Assembly (NCBI RefSeq): GCF_014356525.2
Contig: NC_052518.1
Location: forward strand, 6,987,162 to 7,051,161
DNA from: Nilaparvata lugens
Lineage: Eukaryota; Arthropoda; Insecta; Hemiptera; Delphacidae
Length of the DNA stretch: 64,000 nucleotides
Direction of reading: 5' to 3'
In this document: one piece after another, positions 1 to 11,639 of the stretch
How the letters are laid out: each line of letters begins with the position of its first letter
Position numbering within the stretch: position 1 is the stretch's first letter
The notes under the pieces: model-generated
Seen by the model: the letters and a program-made list of their open reading frames with translations, nothing else
What the model was told of the DNA's origin: nothing
Database searches by the model: none
Translations under genes and position numbers: made by a program

Positions 1-181
1 TATATAAACTATAAATATATAGCTACATTTAGCATCACAAAACGGAGTTTAGCACTTCAACAACCCATAACTCTCTTATTAGACCACTTAAAAAGTTCAG
101 TTGCCACTTTCTCTCACTCTTATAATGATCTTAACAATTATATTGAAAAAGATTATCCAATTTAAAGTGTACCGAACAGAC
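1..181. mobile_element. Right arm of a TTAA-flanked foldback element (left part outside window)
   Basis: The sequence matches the right arm of the complete foldback at 53213-53768: both share the stretches about an AACGGAGTT motif, CAGTTGCCACTT and GATTATCCAATTT. The fragment ends directly before TTAA at 182-185, as the complete copy does. No coding content. The left end lies before the window. Confidence 0.7.
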
Positions 182-329
182 TTAAAACATAGGCTAATAG
201 CACATTGGAACAAATGGTTTTTGGAAAACTCTATCTTTCATTTATTCAACAATACGTATATCATTATTATATGAAAACTCTTTCTTCACCATCCAATATT
301 TATTGTTTCCACAACTCATTTTCAATGAA

Positions 330-429
330 NNNNNNNNNNNNNNNNNNNNNNNNNNNNNNNNNNNNNNNNNNNNNNNNNNNNNNNNNNNNNNNNNNNNNNN
401 NNNNNNNNNNNNNNNNNNNNNNNNNNNNN
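330..429. other. Assembly gap of 100 N
   Basis: Exactly 100 unresolved bases, the usual placeholder for a gap of unknown length. The open frame running through it is meaningless. Confidence 0.99.
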
Positions 430-1690
430 TTTACATCAAAATTATGCGTAATAGGCCTAAGTTGATATGCTATTATTAACTGAAAGTATGATATTCTTAT
501 ACTTATTTGATATCAATGTGTTCACTTCAAAAAATATATATGTTTGAAAGGGAAAGCTTTCCAACTAGCAATTTTGAACACTGTATGAAACGTTCATCTC
601 AACAAACGTACTCATTAACTCATTGACGTCACAATCTCACTCACCCATTCATTGATTCACATTAATTAATCATCCTTAAACATCACCACCATAGAGTGCA
701 GGCTAATCAACTGAAATCACCCATCCATGATCCGCGATCATCCATCCAAACTGTGACCATGTTGATATAGGTCCAGATGTGTCAACAAACCAATGTTCGT
801 AGCTCTCAATATGGCTCCCGTTTGCATCCTTGACTCTAGTGATACGCTTCAAGTATCATGAAGTCAAGTGTTCATTCGGTTTTCCAGTAATTTTTCCTTT
901 AACATGTTCAGCTCAATGAATAATTGAGATCATAAATCAGTGTTCCCGTTTTCATTTAATTCAATTTGATTCAAACCTCGATTGAATATACCCCGTTATA
1001 GTACCTACATTTTCTCTGCAGTCCTTGAAACGTCCATATAGTATTCAACCTTAATATATTACAAGATTTCAATTTCCAATGTATCTATTTCAATTTTCAC
1101 ATTACATTTCATCAAGTACATATATAATAACCTCTCTAGCTATTTAGAGGTATACAGTTAGAAAATTTACAGACAATAATTCTTTTATAACTCTTTGATA
1201 ATTCCAATGAACACCAAGTGAACAACAGAAGTTAGAAAAGAGTTCAGTGCAGATTGTCGGTACACTTTTTTAGCATCCCACTTTGTCACAGAATTCTGAT
1301 ACACAGATATCCATACAGAAAGCATTTGCTGCCAACTTGATTTTCATCGTCTCAGCCACACATACACAAATTACATGTACATTACACAAAGGCATGTACG
1401 GTATTATATTAATTACATTAATTATTACATTTATTCCAGTTTTTGGTTTTCTGGGCTGTTTCAATTTATTTGTTTTTTTATCTCATGCGCTACAGGCAGT
1501 AGTTTCAGTATTGTTTTAGCAATCTTAATCACCTAGACTAGACTCACAGCTTTTTTTTCATACTAGTTTATTTTTATTTTTATTATTTATTATCTAAGTT
1601 GATAATATTTTTACCTTGTTAATTATACTTTGATTATCTGATCACACAACGGATACGTGATCAGTATAATTTCCAAGATACTATTTAATT
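430..1690. other. Unassigned AT-rich DNA
   Basis: No gene, repeat pair or foldback was recognised. The open frames near 1270-1519 are short, lie opposite one another and show no known family. Confidence 0.5.
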
Positions 1691-1760
1691 TCTACTTTTG
1701 TAATTTGTAATTTGAGGAGGAAATAAATTAATTATTCATTCATTCATTCATTTATTCATT
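1690..1760 (+). mobile_element. Probable retroposon 3' end with (ATTC)n tail
   Basis: A GGAGGAAATAAATTAATT stretch runs into about six ATTC/ATTT units. Such a polyadenylation-like signal followed by a simple repeat is typical of insect non-LTR retrotransposon 3' ends, and similar tails recur in this window. No coding part was recognised upstream. Confidence 0.4.
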
Positions 1761-2268
1761 TTAAGGCTACAATCAAGATTTGTCTAGTTACTCTGCTCCA
1801 ACTCATTTTGATTTTGACTTTTTCATAATAATAATTATAACCTTACTTTCATCAGATTATAAACACAATATCATCAGGAAATTAAACATTACAAGAAATA
1901 ACTCAACAAATACATTTTTTCCACTATTTTCAAATTTGAACCCTTAATTGCTCAAAATCATACATCATATTTTTATGTGTTTCCATTTAATCTTGTTGAA
2001 AATGACTTAAATTATCTAAAAAACAAATCCACTTATACTAGGCTCAATTCAGTGTTTATAAATAATATAACATTCTGGAAGTAAACTACTAGCTTCAAAT
2101 GCATTTTGAACCATAGCCAACTTACTATAACATTGAATCAAATATTCTAACCTCATTAGCATTTACAACGGGTAAGTCATTCGATAATTTCAACCAGAAT
2201 AATCTAAAGTCATGCTAGTTATTTTTAGTACAGGCCTCGTGATGATACTTTTTTTTTTGAGTGGTCGC

Positions 2269-2348
2269 TTGAATAAGAATAAGAATGTTTTTATTCCTTT
2301 GAGCACATAAAAATGGCAATTGGAAACGTCAATAATACAATATAATAC
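2269..2348 (-). mobile_element. LINE 3' tail, minus strand, split by a MITE
   Basis: On the minus strand the sequence ends in AATAAAAACATTCTTATTC, a LINE-like tail. It is interrupted by the MITE at 2349-2623 and may continue from 2624. No coding remains were seen. Confidence 0.4.
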
Positions 2349-2623
2349 CATAGAGAAACAATAGCTTTAGTAGATATCCCATGGTATAGGACGTTTATGT
2401 CGCAACTTTTACTGTTATCTCAAGCCTATAGTCCACGTAGTTCTTTTCCGTGAAGCTTTATGACGCTGGTAGTCTCTCACATTGTGCCGTTCATACACTC
2501 TTAGCCGGTCAAAACAGTAAAAATCGACAATAATAGACAGTAATCGGCTTGAGATAACAGTAAAAGTTGCGACATAAACGCCCTATACCATGGGATATCT
2601 ACTTATGCTATTGTTTCTCTATG
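2349..2623. mobile_element. 275-bp MITE with 7-bp target duplication
   Basis: Terminal inverted repeats of about 70 bp begin CATAGAGAAACAATAGC. The 7-bp direct repeat ATAATAC lies immediately outside both ends (2342-2348 and 2624-2630). A second copy of the same 275-bp length is at 57684-57958. There is no open frame of note. CA termini with a 7-bp duplication would fit the P superfamily, but that placement is inference; hAT normally makes 8 bp. Confidence 0.85.
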
Positions 2624-2699
2624 ATAATACTAATAATAATATAAAATTCATTGATTCAATCATACAATTACTATAAAAACGTGGAAAATCTAGTACATG

Positions 2700-4009
2700 T
2701 TTACAAGTATAAAATGTAGTGATTTTATATACAATCACTTAAAATGTACTATATCGAGTTTCCACTGTTGTACATGATTTATGATGTAGAATAACTATAG
2801 TAAGATAAGTAGAGAACAGTTTTGAACAAGTATTATCCATAGTGTGAATCAATGAAATTAATTATGTTTAAAACCTTGAAAAAGGTTCAATCAATGTTAA
2901 CTTTTTATCCACTTTCACGCTATTTTGTACATAATCCATCTCTCACTACTGTTTGTTAAACTTTAACCGATGTATGAGACTAATAATATCGATGTTTATG
3001 AACTCTAATCGATATCCAATAGGTCGATTGGATAAACAGTAACAATTGCTCATTCCAAGTTATTTTCGAGCAAATGCTAGGATTCGAATCAGCTGAACAG
3101 CTGATGGACTCAGCTTTTGCTTATAAATTTTACGGAAACTTGGAGCACAGTATTGTTTCTCTAATGAAACGTTGTTCATTACTCCGAGCTTCTAGGTAAT
3201 CCTAGAGAGCTGGCACTTCATTATTCAACTTAATTTTAGGAATATCTTGAAGCTTATGAGTTATGACTAGTTGCTAGTCACTAGATTCTATTAGCTTTTA
3301 TTCAATCGACCCTTGTTTCACAATGTAAATTGTTTATCGGGAAAAGTTGGTGGTGTTCAGTCAAACAATTTGAAACTCAGCTGATAAAAAAGGGATTTGT
3401 AATAATAAATTCAAAAAGAAGTGATTGAAATGTCTTATATATTCCTTTTCTTATAACCGAAAACGGATTTCTGCTGGCTGAACTTGAGAACCCTATTCTT
3501 CACTCAGTTGAATGCCAATCGATGGGAAAAGCACAAAACAAAAATCTGTTCATATCGACGGGAATCGTAGAGGGCTGAACACATTACTAGCAGGGCCCTT
3601 CTACATATATGCACCCACTCATACACATATGCATACTGGACATATAACCTACTTCACGCAGCAATATATCATTCCATGGGAAAGCGATTTTCATCTGAAG
3701 CCAATCGCTTCAATACAATGCATTCAAGGTGATTCAACGCTGTATTTCTTGTTTTTTTTCGTTGAGAATAATGCTCACATGAGCCTCCAGTTTGAGAGTG
3801 GATGATAGTGGATGAATGTGGAGTTTTTGGTGGGTTTTGAACAAACTGGTTGTATTAGAAACATTTTGTTTTACCTCATAACTTGGAGAGTTTCAGCTAC
3901 AAAGATTCCACAAATAGGATAGCTGTGACATTGATGTATCGGTTTAACATGATGATATTGGCTGGATGATACACTTTCAAAATATTGTGACTCACTTTCA
4001 GAGATAAAG
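2700..4009. other. Unassigned DNA
   Basis: Contains a 97-codon open frame at 3512-3805 with no recognisable family and low-complexity content. Nothing else could be supported. Confidence 0.5.
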
Positions 4010-4568
4010 GATTATCATAGACTGATTGAGACCTCATTGTAACAAGTGTGGAATGAATGTTGTACCCTAACTACATAGCCTAAACTATCTTTTACTTCCA
4101 TAGTTCATCAATTTGTATAGATGAATGAACTGTTCTGTTACAAGTATTGTAAACAATACATTTAATTTGAGAAAAGTTTGTGTAGGATGAAGCCTACATA
4201 GGATAAGTGATTATCATTGTGACATCATTGCAACATGTGTGGAATGAATGTCGTACCTTAACTAAATAAACCATTTCTTATTTCTATAGTTCATCAATTT
4301 GTACAGATGAATGAACTGTTCTGTTACAAGTATTATAAACAATAAATTTAATTTGAGAAACGTTTGTATAGGATGAAGCCTACATAGGATAAGTGATTAT
4401 CATTGTGACATAATTGCAACATGTGTGGAATGAATGTCGTACCTTAACTAAATAAATCATTTCTTATTTCTATAGTTCATCAATTTGTACAGATGAATGA
4501 ACTGTTCTGTTACAAGCAATGTACACAATGAATTGAATTTGAGAAAAGTTTGTGTAGGATGAAGCATA
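4010..4568. repeat. Tandem repeat, about 3 x 186 bp
   Basis: The landmark TAGTTCATCAATTTGTA begins at 4101, 4287 and 4473, giving an exact 186-bp spacing twice. Copies two and three are nearly identical and the first is more diverged. No coding frame persists through it. Confidence 0.85.
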
Positions 4569-4786
4569 CATGATTCGAAGTATGTGTGTGTGGAAATGAT
4601 AGAGATGATAATGGACACATAGTTTCAGGTGGGCTACGAACTAACGTGAAGTAATTTTGAAGCTTTTTACCAAATTGCTTCTTCGCACAACGCTCCAATC
4701 TCTGTATGTTCTTGAAATCTAGGACTCCGTTGAATAATGTACCGTACTTTGTAACATTCTCCAATAATTAGATTGGTATCGCAAGT

Positions 4787-5015
4787 ATTGCAATATCACT
4801 TTTTGTGTAGTTGAGAAGTTGATATTGTAGTAATTATTCATATTGAATGAAAAAAGACTAAGAAATTGTCAAAAAACCACTGATTTATTGATAATTAGAA
4901 TAATTATAAACTGTTTATCAGAGATTGACAATGGTGTAATAACCGAAACCGGTCTTTCTAATTATCAATAAATCAGTTGTTTTTTGACAATTTCTTAGTC
5001 TTTTTTCATTCAATA
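4787..5015. mobile_element. Palindrome of Penelope-like element 3' ends
   Basis: Left arm 4843-4905 and right arm 4957-5015 are inverted copies sharing TTGTCAAAAAACCACTGATT and the outer AAAGACTAAGAAATTG. The right arm matches the 3' end of the GIY-YIG-bearing PLE at 62382-63515. The left flank 4787-4843 is also the inverse of 58568-58627, so this and the 58.4-kb palindrome are members of one family. Confidence 0.75.
4918..4960 (+). ncRNA. Hammerhead-ribozyme-like motif of PLE type (degenerate core)
   Basis: Order of parts: AGAGA (stem I), TTGACAA in place of CUGANGA, T, GGT...ACC (stem II), GAAA, CCGG (a self-complementary minimal stem III), GTC as potential cleavage triplet, then TTTCT, which can pair with AGAGA with one G-U. 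Hammerheads with very short stem III are known from Penelope-like elements. Positions 3 and 8 are T and A instead of C and G. Activity is unproven. Confidence 0.4.
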
Positions 5016-5216
5016 TTGCAATATCGGATGATGGTCTCTTGATAATTTTGTCTGTGAACACTTTTGAAATCTGCAGTTTAGATAATAAATTGGTGACACT
5101 TTCTATGACTTCTTGACAAGTTGTTTTTGCCACTTAGAACGTGAAGCAGTCACCCTTCCAACAAGAGTACCTACAGCACGTTACTAGAGGCTTAAATCGT
5201 AGAGTCGCACGTGTAG

Positions 5217-5516
5217 CCATAGTCTGTGCAAATTTACTTCTGACTTGAGATGGACATGCGCAGCAGACAGCTTACAGCGGGAGAGAGATACAGAGGCGCC
5301 ATTTTGAAGCGGCCAGCGTTCTCCAACTTCTAGTGACTGTTCATGTGCTCATGCTACACATGCGAAGTTTCCTGTCTGAAAGCATTCAGATAACTGACAA
5401 ATTGGCAACTGCGCTTCTACCTAAGACTCTGTTAATCACTGTAATTGGCTGATTTCCCTTCATTTCTCTGCGCTGCATATTCCTACAAGTCCGAAGTAAA
5501 TTTGCACGGACTATGG
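5217..5516. mobile_element. 300-bp MITE
   Basis: Inverted termini CCATAGTCTGTGCAAATTTA and the inverse of AAATTTGCACGGACTATGG extend about 30 bp. TA lies one base outside the left end and directly outside the right end, so the target duplication is unclear. The interior is more GC-rich than its surroundings. The ends share TAGTCTGTG with the larger element at 6044-8180. Confidence 0.75.
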
Positions 5517-5518
5517 TA

Positions 5519-5924
5519 TTTTTTTTGAAATCTCATCAATTACATCAGAAATCACAATCAAACCTATGCGATTTCTCCTATTATTGTGGCTAATTGCAGC
5601 CACACATTTAGCTCTGTATGATTGATAATGCTTGTAGAATAATGTATCATACTGTCTCTGTAATGCCTACTGCTGAATCAACCTCTTCCATTATCAAGTA
5701 ATCATGTTACATTTTACTCTGAGAGCAGTTGAAAAAGCATCATCAATATCATCATATCATACATACATACACATACATATCATATAATACAATATTTTGT
5801 TGCACACATTTAATATTTATAAAAATGACGATAGGTTATCCGAATTTGACTGGCTTCAGTGAACGATTCAGGTAAACACTAAACCATACTCATTCTACAG
5901 ACTCTACAGTGAATAGTGCATATA
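5519..5924. other. Unassigned DNA with an imperfect CAT-rich microsatellite
   Basis: Around 5740-5800 there is an imperfect (CATA)n and (ATC)n tract. Nothing else was recognised. Confidence 0.5.
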
Positions 5925-6043
5925 TACTACTAGACCACATTTATACTAGATAATATCCAGCTAGACTACATCCCATTCAACTGGACCAAATTCAACTAGA
6001 GTATATTCAAGTAGACTACACTCAACTAGACCAAATTCAACTA
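5925..6043. repeat. 15-bp minisatellite, left part
   Basis: Units such as AATTCAACTAGAGTA, TATTCAAGTAGACTA and CACTCAACTAGACCA follow at a 15-base step. The array continues at 8181 on the other side of an inserted transposon. Confidence 0.8.
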
Positions 6044-8180
6044 TAGTCTGTGTAAAATAAGTTGAGACTTGGCCCTCCATCCGAAGAACTTACAAGGTTG
6101 CCGATTCGTGTAAAATTGCAACTTTCTCAAATTTCCAATTCAACGTCAGAGTTGGATGTAGAATATCATCCCCGATATCCTAGTAGTGCTAAAAAAGTTT
6201 CAGGGTTGAAGAATAAAAAGGAAATTTAATTTTCATGATAAAATTAGAAACATCGCAAAGATTTGTTTTTCTTTTGAATATCACTTCTCTCAGAATCATG
6301 GGGCGTCGTAATGCATAATAAATTTATGTCAAATTAACGGGGATAATGTCTCCTTCCTATTGGTGTCTGGATAATTTTCATCCGACCTATAGTTATTTTT
6401 TTATTAATGATTATGTTCGTCAATGTCGAGACATTACGAGCAGGAAACATGAAATTTTCGACATGCTGGAAACTTTTTTGTTTCAAAAGATAAGTGGATG
6501 GTGAAAGCGAGAAAGTTTCTCAGAATTAATTAAAATTATTTTTTCACTTATCAAAAGTAGTCGGGAAATCGTAGTTTGGTCTCCAACAATTATTTTAAAG
6601 TTAGGAGAGCGGCTGCATGGTATGCATTGTGTACCAAATTGTATGCTAAAGGCTGGCAATTTACAAGATATTTGATTGAATTATTTCAAACGCAAGCAGC
6701 TGATTACCTCTAGTAAGGCTGTAATGAAACACTGCTTGGATTATTCGAGGAGAAGTTGTAATTTTCACTATTTATAATCATGTGGCTTGCAGTTGCTGAA
6801 CTTTTCAATCATTCTGTATTTTGTTTTTGTTGATCCCAGCTATTGATAGCATATGGTAGCTCACCATTCAGCCGCTATCCTTGACTTGAAACTCCTGAGA
6901 GGCCAAAATTCGTTCTTCCGAGTACGTTTGACAATTGGAAAAGTAATTTCAGTTATTTCTGAGAAACTTTCTCGATTTCTCCACCTACTTATCGTTTGAA
7001 ACAAAAAAGTTTCTAGAATGTCGAAAATTTCATGTTTTTCTGCACGAAATGTCTCGACATTGACGAACATAATCATTAATTAAAAAATAACTATAGGTCG
7101 GATAAGAATGATCCGTACATCAATAGAAAGGAGACATTCTCCCCGTTAATTTGATATAAAATTATCACGCATTACAACGCCCTATGATTCTGAGAGAAGT
7201 GATATTCAAAAGAAAAACAAATCTTCACAATGTTTCCAATTTTATCATGAAAGTTAAATTTTCTTTTAATCCTTCTCATATGTCACCTGGTCATATGAGA
7301 CATAAATATGAATCATATATTTATCTCATATTGATACGGATTTTAGAGTTTTTAAATTGAAAGTTCAATGAAAAGTATTTTGTCTTTGAACAATCTTTTG
7401 TCATCGACAGAAAGATTGTTTATTTTATTTGTTGTCAATATTAACGTTAGCTTCTCTCTGTTTTTAATAACAAACATGCGCGTGTGCGATAGATAGAAAT
7501 ATGTACTTGAGATGGCTTTCATGTTAGGCATTGACTGAGTTTATATTAATATCCAAAATTTAGCTTTTGGGGCAGAGTTCGTTCGTTGGGACTGTGATTA
7601 AAGTCCGGCTGTTCTGGTGAAAAGGATAGATTGTGCTCTTGTTTTATAATACAGTTTTCCTGTCGCAGTTCGGGCAGTTTAAAGATAATTGTATTATTGA
7701 ATAAGACGGGATCTGAACCCACTTCACTAGATCAGTTATTTATATTTTTAAAAATAATAATTAACGTCGCGTTTCGACCAGTCAAAGGGAGAAGCCATCT
7801 TCGAAAAGGTAGGTGTTATCCTTTCGAGTTTTCTTTTTAATTTTTCATAACCGCAAAGATTGTATCTTTAGCAGCAAGCGAGTAGCTTCCCCATTAATTT
7901 CATTTCAATATTGTTTTTTTATAATAAAGTAATATTGATTTTTTAAATGTAAAAATATGATAAAGATTCATTAAATTATATAGTAGATTGTTCACCTTTT
8001 GTTCATCTTTATAACCGCCAAAACATATTACATATAGTTTCTTTCCCCCGTTACTTAATTATTTGGTGAAGGCATTCCTCACAGAATTGAAAATTTTAGA
8101 AAGTTGCAATTTTACATTATTTGGCAACCCTGTAATTTCTTCGGATGGAGGGCAAGTCTCAACTTTTTTTACACAGACTA
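6044..8180. mobile_element. 2.1-kb foldback DNA transposon, TA target duplication
   Basis: Outer inverted repeats pair 6044-6140 with 8085-8180 (ends TAGTCTGTG / CACAGACTA). Inner arms pair 6200-6560 with 6930-7275. TA occurs on both sides (6042-6043 and 8181-8182), and intact units of the host minisatellite read CAACTAGAG where this copy has the insertion, confirming a 2-bp duplication. No transposase frame was found, so it is non-autonomous. TA suggests an IS630/Tc1/mariner-type mobiliser, by inference. Confidence 0.85.
7279..8084. other. Unmatched segment inside the right arm of the 2.1-kb foldback
   Basis: The left arm runs without a break from 6140 to 6200, whereas the right arm is interrupted here by about 800 bp. 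This may be a secondary insertion or a deletion in the left arm. A 69-codon frame at 7631-7840 is unrecognised. Confidence 0.5.
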
Positions 8181-8310
8181 TAGAGTATATTCAAGTAGAC
8201 TCCATTCAATTAGACCAAATTCAACTAGAGTATATTCAACTACACAACATTAAACTAAATTACATTTAGACAACATTCATCTTGACTACTATCAACTAAA
8301 CTACAGAGAC
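8181..8310. repeat. 15-bp minisatellite, right part
   Basis: Continues the array at 5925-6043 with units such as CATTCAATTAGACCA and AATTCAACTAGAGTA, decaying toward the end. Since 15 is divisible by 3, one frame stays open and reads a five-residue repeat; I consider that incidental. Confidence 0.8.
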
Positions 8311-8436
8311 GATGAACAAAAATATCACTTACCCCTACAAGGGTTGCATTGAGGTGAGTGCTTCTTTCTCCTTGCTTCTCGCTTCTTGGCCAACAATACA
8401 CGACTAATGGCAATTCCACCTCCCGTGATAGTATAT

Positions 8437-11400
8437 TAAGTTACCAGTTTGTGACGCTGGGAATTGGGACGTTGAAAGTTTTTGATGCTCTTCTTCACCG
8501 CACAAGAATGATTCTATCACACCAGACAAAGTGGACTGTTGAGTTCTATAAGAGTGTGGTGAACACCTACTGGTACAATGTTTATCGTCCTTTAAAATAA
8601 ATAGAGGTCAATCTCTATCTATAGCCAAAATATCAACCTAATCGGAGAGATTAGCATTCACTTGTGAAAAAACGCATGAATTAAAATCCGTCAAACACTC
8701 AGGAATGATAGTACTTGACTAAAGGAACAATAATATAAAAGTAAATAAAAATAAATATATTTTTTTTAATGTAGACTATGAATCATACAAATAATAGACA
8801 AGCAAGAAATACATAATAAGATTCCAATAACACATGAACTCTTAAAGTAAAAATAACTCGTTCTCAATCTGAGAAAGCCAGCAAAACCTAGGTTTGTGCG
8901 CTGGCATAGGGGTACATAGTACTAAACTGATAGAGTTTGTAAGAAAAAATGTATGTATATGTGTATTTAAATATGTCTTCACATTTGCGAAATTCGCTCC
9001 TGTTCTTGAGTTATAAGTATTTGAATATTAGTGATTTTTCTGGTCTTGAGAGAGAAGACAAACTTCTTGTTCTAGTGAATATCTCACCCTATATTGTAAC
9101 AAAAAGTTACATATATAGCACGATACTTATTAGGTCAACCTCTATCCATAGCCCAAATATCAACTAAATCTGGGAATTTGCATTTTTCTGCTGTTGGAAT
9201 GCATGACTTACATGGAGTACACTACTGCTACAATGTTTTTCGTCCTACTTTAAAATAGATAGAGATCAATCTCTACCTATAGCCAAAATATCAACCAAAT
9301 CGAGAGATTAGCATGTTAAAAAAATGCATGAATTATTGCAAAAAACGATAGTGATTTAAAATCTGTCAAACTCTCAGGAATGATAGTACTTGACTAGGAG
9401 GACAATAATATGTCATCACATTTGCGAAATTCACTCCCAATCTTGAGTTATAAGTATTTGAATATTAGTGATTTTTGTGGTCTTGAGAGAGAAGACAAAC
9501 TTCTTGTTCTAGTGAATATCTCACCCTATATTGTAGCAAAAAGTTACATATATAGCACGATACTTATTAGGTCAACCTCTATCCATAGCCCAAATATCAA
9601 CTAAATCTGGGAAATTTGCATTTTTCTGCTGTTGGAATGCATGACTTACATGGAGTACACTACTGCTACAATGTTTTTCGTCCTACTTAAAATAGATAGA
9701 GATCAATCTCTACCTATAGCCAAAATATCAACCAAATCGGAGAGATTAGCATGTTAAAAAAATGCATGAATTATTGCAAAAAACGATAGTGATTTAAAAT
9801 CTGTCAAACTCTCAGGAATGATAGTACTTGACTAGGAGGACAATAATATGTCATCACATTTGCGAAATTCACTCCCAATCTTGAGTTATAAGTATTTGAA
9901 TGTGAGTGATTTTTCTGGTCTTGAGAGAGGACAAACCTCTTGTTTTAGTGAACATCTCACACTATAATCTAGCAAAAAGTTACATATTATAGCACGACAC
10001 TTATTAGGTCAACCTCTATACATAGCCCAAATACCAACCAAATCTGGGAGATTTGCATATTTCTGCTGTTGGAATGCACGAATTAAACAACATGGATTTT
10101 TGTAAAAAATGATAGAAATTTGAAATCTGTCAAACTTTCAGGAATGATAGCTCTTGACTAGGAGAACAATAATATGTCATCACATTTGCGAAATTCGCTC
10201 CTATTCTTGAGATTTAAGCATTTGAATGTGAGTGATTTTTGTGGTCTTGAGAGAGGACAAACCTCTTGTTTTAGTGAACATCTCACACTATAATAATCTA
10301 GCAAAAAGTTACATATTATAGCACGATACTTATTAGGTCAACCTCTATCCATAGCCCAAATATCAACTAAATCTGGGAAATTTGCATTTTTCAATCTGGG
10401 AATGCATGAATTACATGGAGTACACTACTGCTACAATGTTTTTCGTCCTACTTTAAAATAGATAGAGATCAATCTCTACCCATAGCCAAAATATCAACCA
10501 AATCGGAGAGATTAGCATTCACATGTGAAAAAATGCATGAATTATTGTATCATGGATTATTGCAAAAAACGATAGTAATTTAAAATCTGTCAAACTCTCA
10601 GGAATGATAGTACTTGACTAGGGGAACAATAATATGTCATCACATTTGCGAAATTCGCTCCTATTCTTGAGATTTAAGCATTTGAATGTGAGTGATTTTT
10701 GTGGTCTTGAGAGAGGACAAACCTCTTGTTTTTATTTATTTTATTTATTCATAGACAATAGATAAAAACCAACAATAGACAAGAATAGATGCCTGGTAAA
10801 TACAACAGGCATTGGCCCAAAACTGCTTTAAACCTTAATTTGGAATACACGGTCTAGAGGTTATGTAAATAATAACTTAATTCACACTATTTTAAGTCCA
10901 AAAAATGTATGTACTACAATAATTTGGATTTATCAGATTAATTAAGTTCAAAATACTAATCCAAACCAAAATCTTCCTTCACAATCAAAAAAAAATATTA
11001 AAAATTTCACTTAAGTCCACAAATTATATTCATGTTAAAATTCTATACATGTTAAAATAATTATTTGTTTTAGTTTCAAAAACTACATTGTACAAAAAGT
11101 AACATAGCACGACACTTATCAGGTCAACCTCTATCCATAGCCCAAATACCAACCAAATCTGGGAGATTTGCATATTTCTGCTGTTGGAATGCACGAAAAC
11201 AACATGGATTTTTGAAAATAATGATCGAAATTCAAAGTCTGTCAAACTTTCAGGAATGATAGCTCTTGACTAGGAGAACAATAATATGTCATCACATTTG
11301 CGAAATTCGCTACTATTCTTGAGATTTAAGCATTTGAATGTGAGTGATTTTTCTGGTCTTGAGAGAGGATACAAACCTCTTGTTTTAGTGAATAACTCAC

Positions 11401-11450
11401 TCTGTATTGTAGCCTCACCCTGTGTTTTCACTACAATAAATTATACATTT
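8437..11450. repeat. Array of a roughly 438-bp unit, about six copies
   Basis: The landmark TCACATTTGCGAAATTC recurs with unit starts near 8972, 9410, 9848, 10173, 10633 and 11287. Two spacings are exactly 438; others are 325, 460 and 654, reflecting deletion and a nested insertion. Short frames of 64-72 codons inside the units are not conserved in all copies. A solo inverted copy lies at 50443-51075, so the unit is also a dispersed repeat. Confidence 0.85.
10733..11092 (-). mobile_element. LINE 3' end inserted in the 438-bp array
   Basis: It interrupts an array unit after the CCTCTTG stretch. On the minus strand it contains AGTTTTGGGCCAATGCCTGT, a 3' UTR motif that recurs in related form at 14640, 26290 and 45020, and ends in an AATAAATAAAATAAAT tail. 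No reverse transcriptase part is present. Confidence 0.55.
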
Positions 11451-11639
11451 CCTTGATTGGAGTTTTGTTGCTTATCTTAACAGCACAAGCATGATTGTAT
11501 CACACCAGACAATGTCGACTGTTGAGTTCTATAAGAGTAGTTCTAACTATGAGTTCTAACTCAGTAGTACATGCACATTTATCACATGGTATCTGCATAC
11601 ATGGAAGTACAAGTGGAAGTAACCTTGATAAAATTATAA

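Noticed and set aside
8949..9604. Repeated frames of 64-72 codons
   Set aside because: They lie in the 438-bp repeat and are disrupted in other copies of the array, so no conserved gene is indicated.
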